From Vibrio echinoideorum (GTDB taxonomy: Bacteria > Pseudomonadota > Gammaproteobacteria > Enterobacterales > Vibrionaceae), in assembly GCF_024347455.1 (NCBI RefSeq), contig NZ_AP025484.1, positions 1,612,001-1,676,000 on the forward strand: 64,000 nucleotides of DNA. The letters are read 5' to 3'. The translations under genes and the position numbers were made by a program. The stretch's first letter is position 1; every line of letters starts with the position of its first letter. The notes beneath the pieces were generated by a model, which had not been told where the DNA came from, did no database searches, and saw nothing but the letters and a program-made list of their open reading frames with translations. Below are positions 63,925 to 64,000 of the stretch, one piece after another.

Positions 63925-64000
63925 TTAGTTCCAGTAACGATTGATCTGAGCCTTTAATGCTTCAGCTGTTTCTTTACCTTTGTCACCAGCAAGTGCACGG
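63925..64000 (-). CDS. ulaD: 3-keto-L-gulonate-6-phosphate decarboxylase, C-terminal end
   Basis: Only the last 24 codons are in the window, cut by its edge. They read RALAGDKGKETAEALKAQIN then RYWN. RALAG followed by an Ala/Glu-rich helix and an aromatic end is how UlaD/SgbH proteins finish, and the full copy in this window ends the same way (FIAGRALAG ... IGKHW). The downstream ulaE supports the call. The rest of a ula-type operon is expected beyond the edge. Confidence 0.7.
   Translation of the reverse strand, partial: RALAGDKGKETAEALKAQINRYWN

Noticed and set aside
1..64000. Prophage, integron, defence island, rRNA or tRNA genes
   Set aside because: No integrase, phage structural gene, attC-like array, nuclease/toxin pair or recognisable tRNA or rRNA segment was found on either strand.

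Overview
The window reads as a Vibrio chromosome segment, most likely the secondary chromosome of a marine Vibrio close to the Splendidus group. Evidence is the moderate GC content, the malP-malT pair, a Qrr-type quorum-sensing RNA with its LuxO sites and sigma-54 promoter, and protein sequences that look like vibrios throughout. The species call is inference; no rRNA or tRNA gene is visible.

Positions 1-7,400 hold maltodextrin phosphorylase (malP), divergent malT, a qrr small RNA on the minus strand, and a DUF368 lipid-carrier translocase. Positions 7,500-13,800 hold a copper-delivery trio (small membrane protein, SCO1/SenC, PCuAC), an RsgA GTPase behind an unusual 330-base leader with a 15-codon ORF and a 19-base periodic array, the SstT transporter and a Sel1-repeat protein. 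Positions 14,100-24,200 are a tetrathionate/thiosulfate island: ttrRS facing ttrBCA, then the diheme cytochromes tsdB and tsdA. The same 18-base inverted repeat stands before ttrB and before tsdB, which ties both sets to one regulator. Positions 24,400-27,000 hold LysR and Lrp regulators, a LysE exporter and a DUF1294 protein.

Positions 27,000-38,200 are a starch/maltodextrin block: a cytoplasmic GH13 enzyme, a lipoprotein pullulanase, malM, lamB and glgX, with MalT-box-like sequences in the intergenic regions. Pullulanase would debranch polymer at the surface, LamB admit dextrins, and GlgX, MalP and the GH13 enzyme act inside. Positions 38,300-49,100 are ordinary housekeeping and stress genes: a degenerate GGDEF protein, TrmK, an acyltransferase, Fpr, DUF1971, D-lactate dehydrogenase, a patatin, catalase and glycerate kinase.

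Positions 49,500-59,700 form a long operon for 2,3-diketo-L-gulonate-type sugar acids: reductase, TRAP transporter, kinase, decarboxylase, two epimerases, YiaL, a HAD phosphatase, an IclR regulator and a small unknown protein. An MFS transporter follows. The right end holds a collapsed rpe pseudogene, a HAD phosphatase, small ORFs, and the end of a second ula-like operon (ulaD partial, ulaE) on the other strand.

The least explained signals are perfect 7-base tandem repeats of unrelated sequence in the 3' regions beside three transcription units, two longer-period degenerate arrays, the rsgA leader, and the shared ttr/tsd operator.
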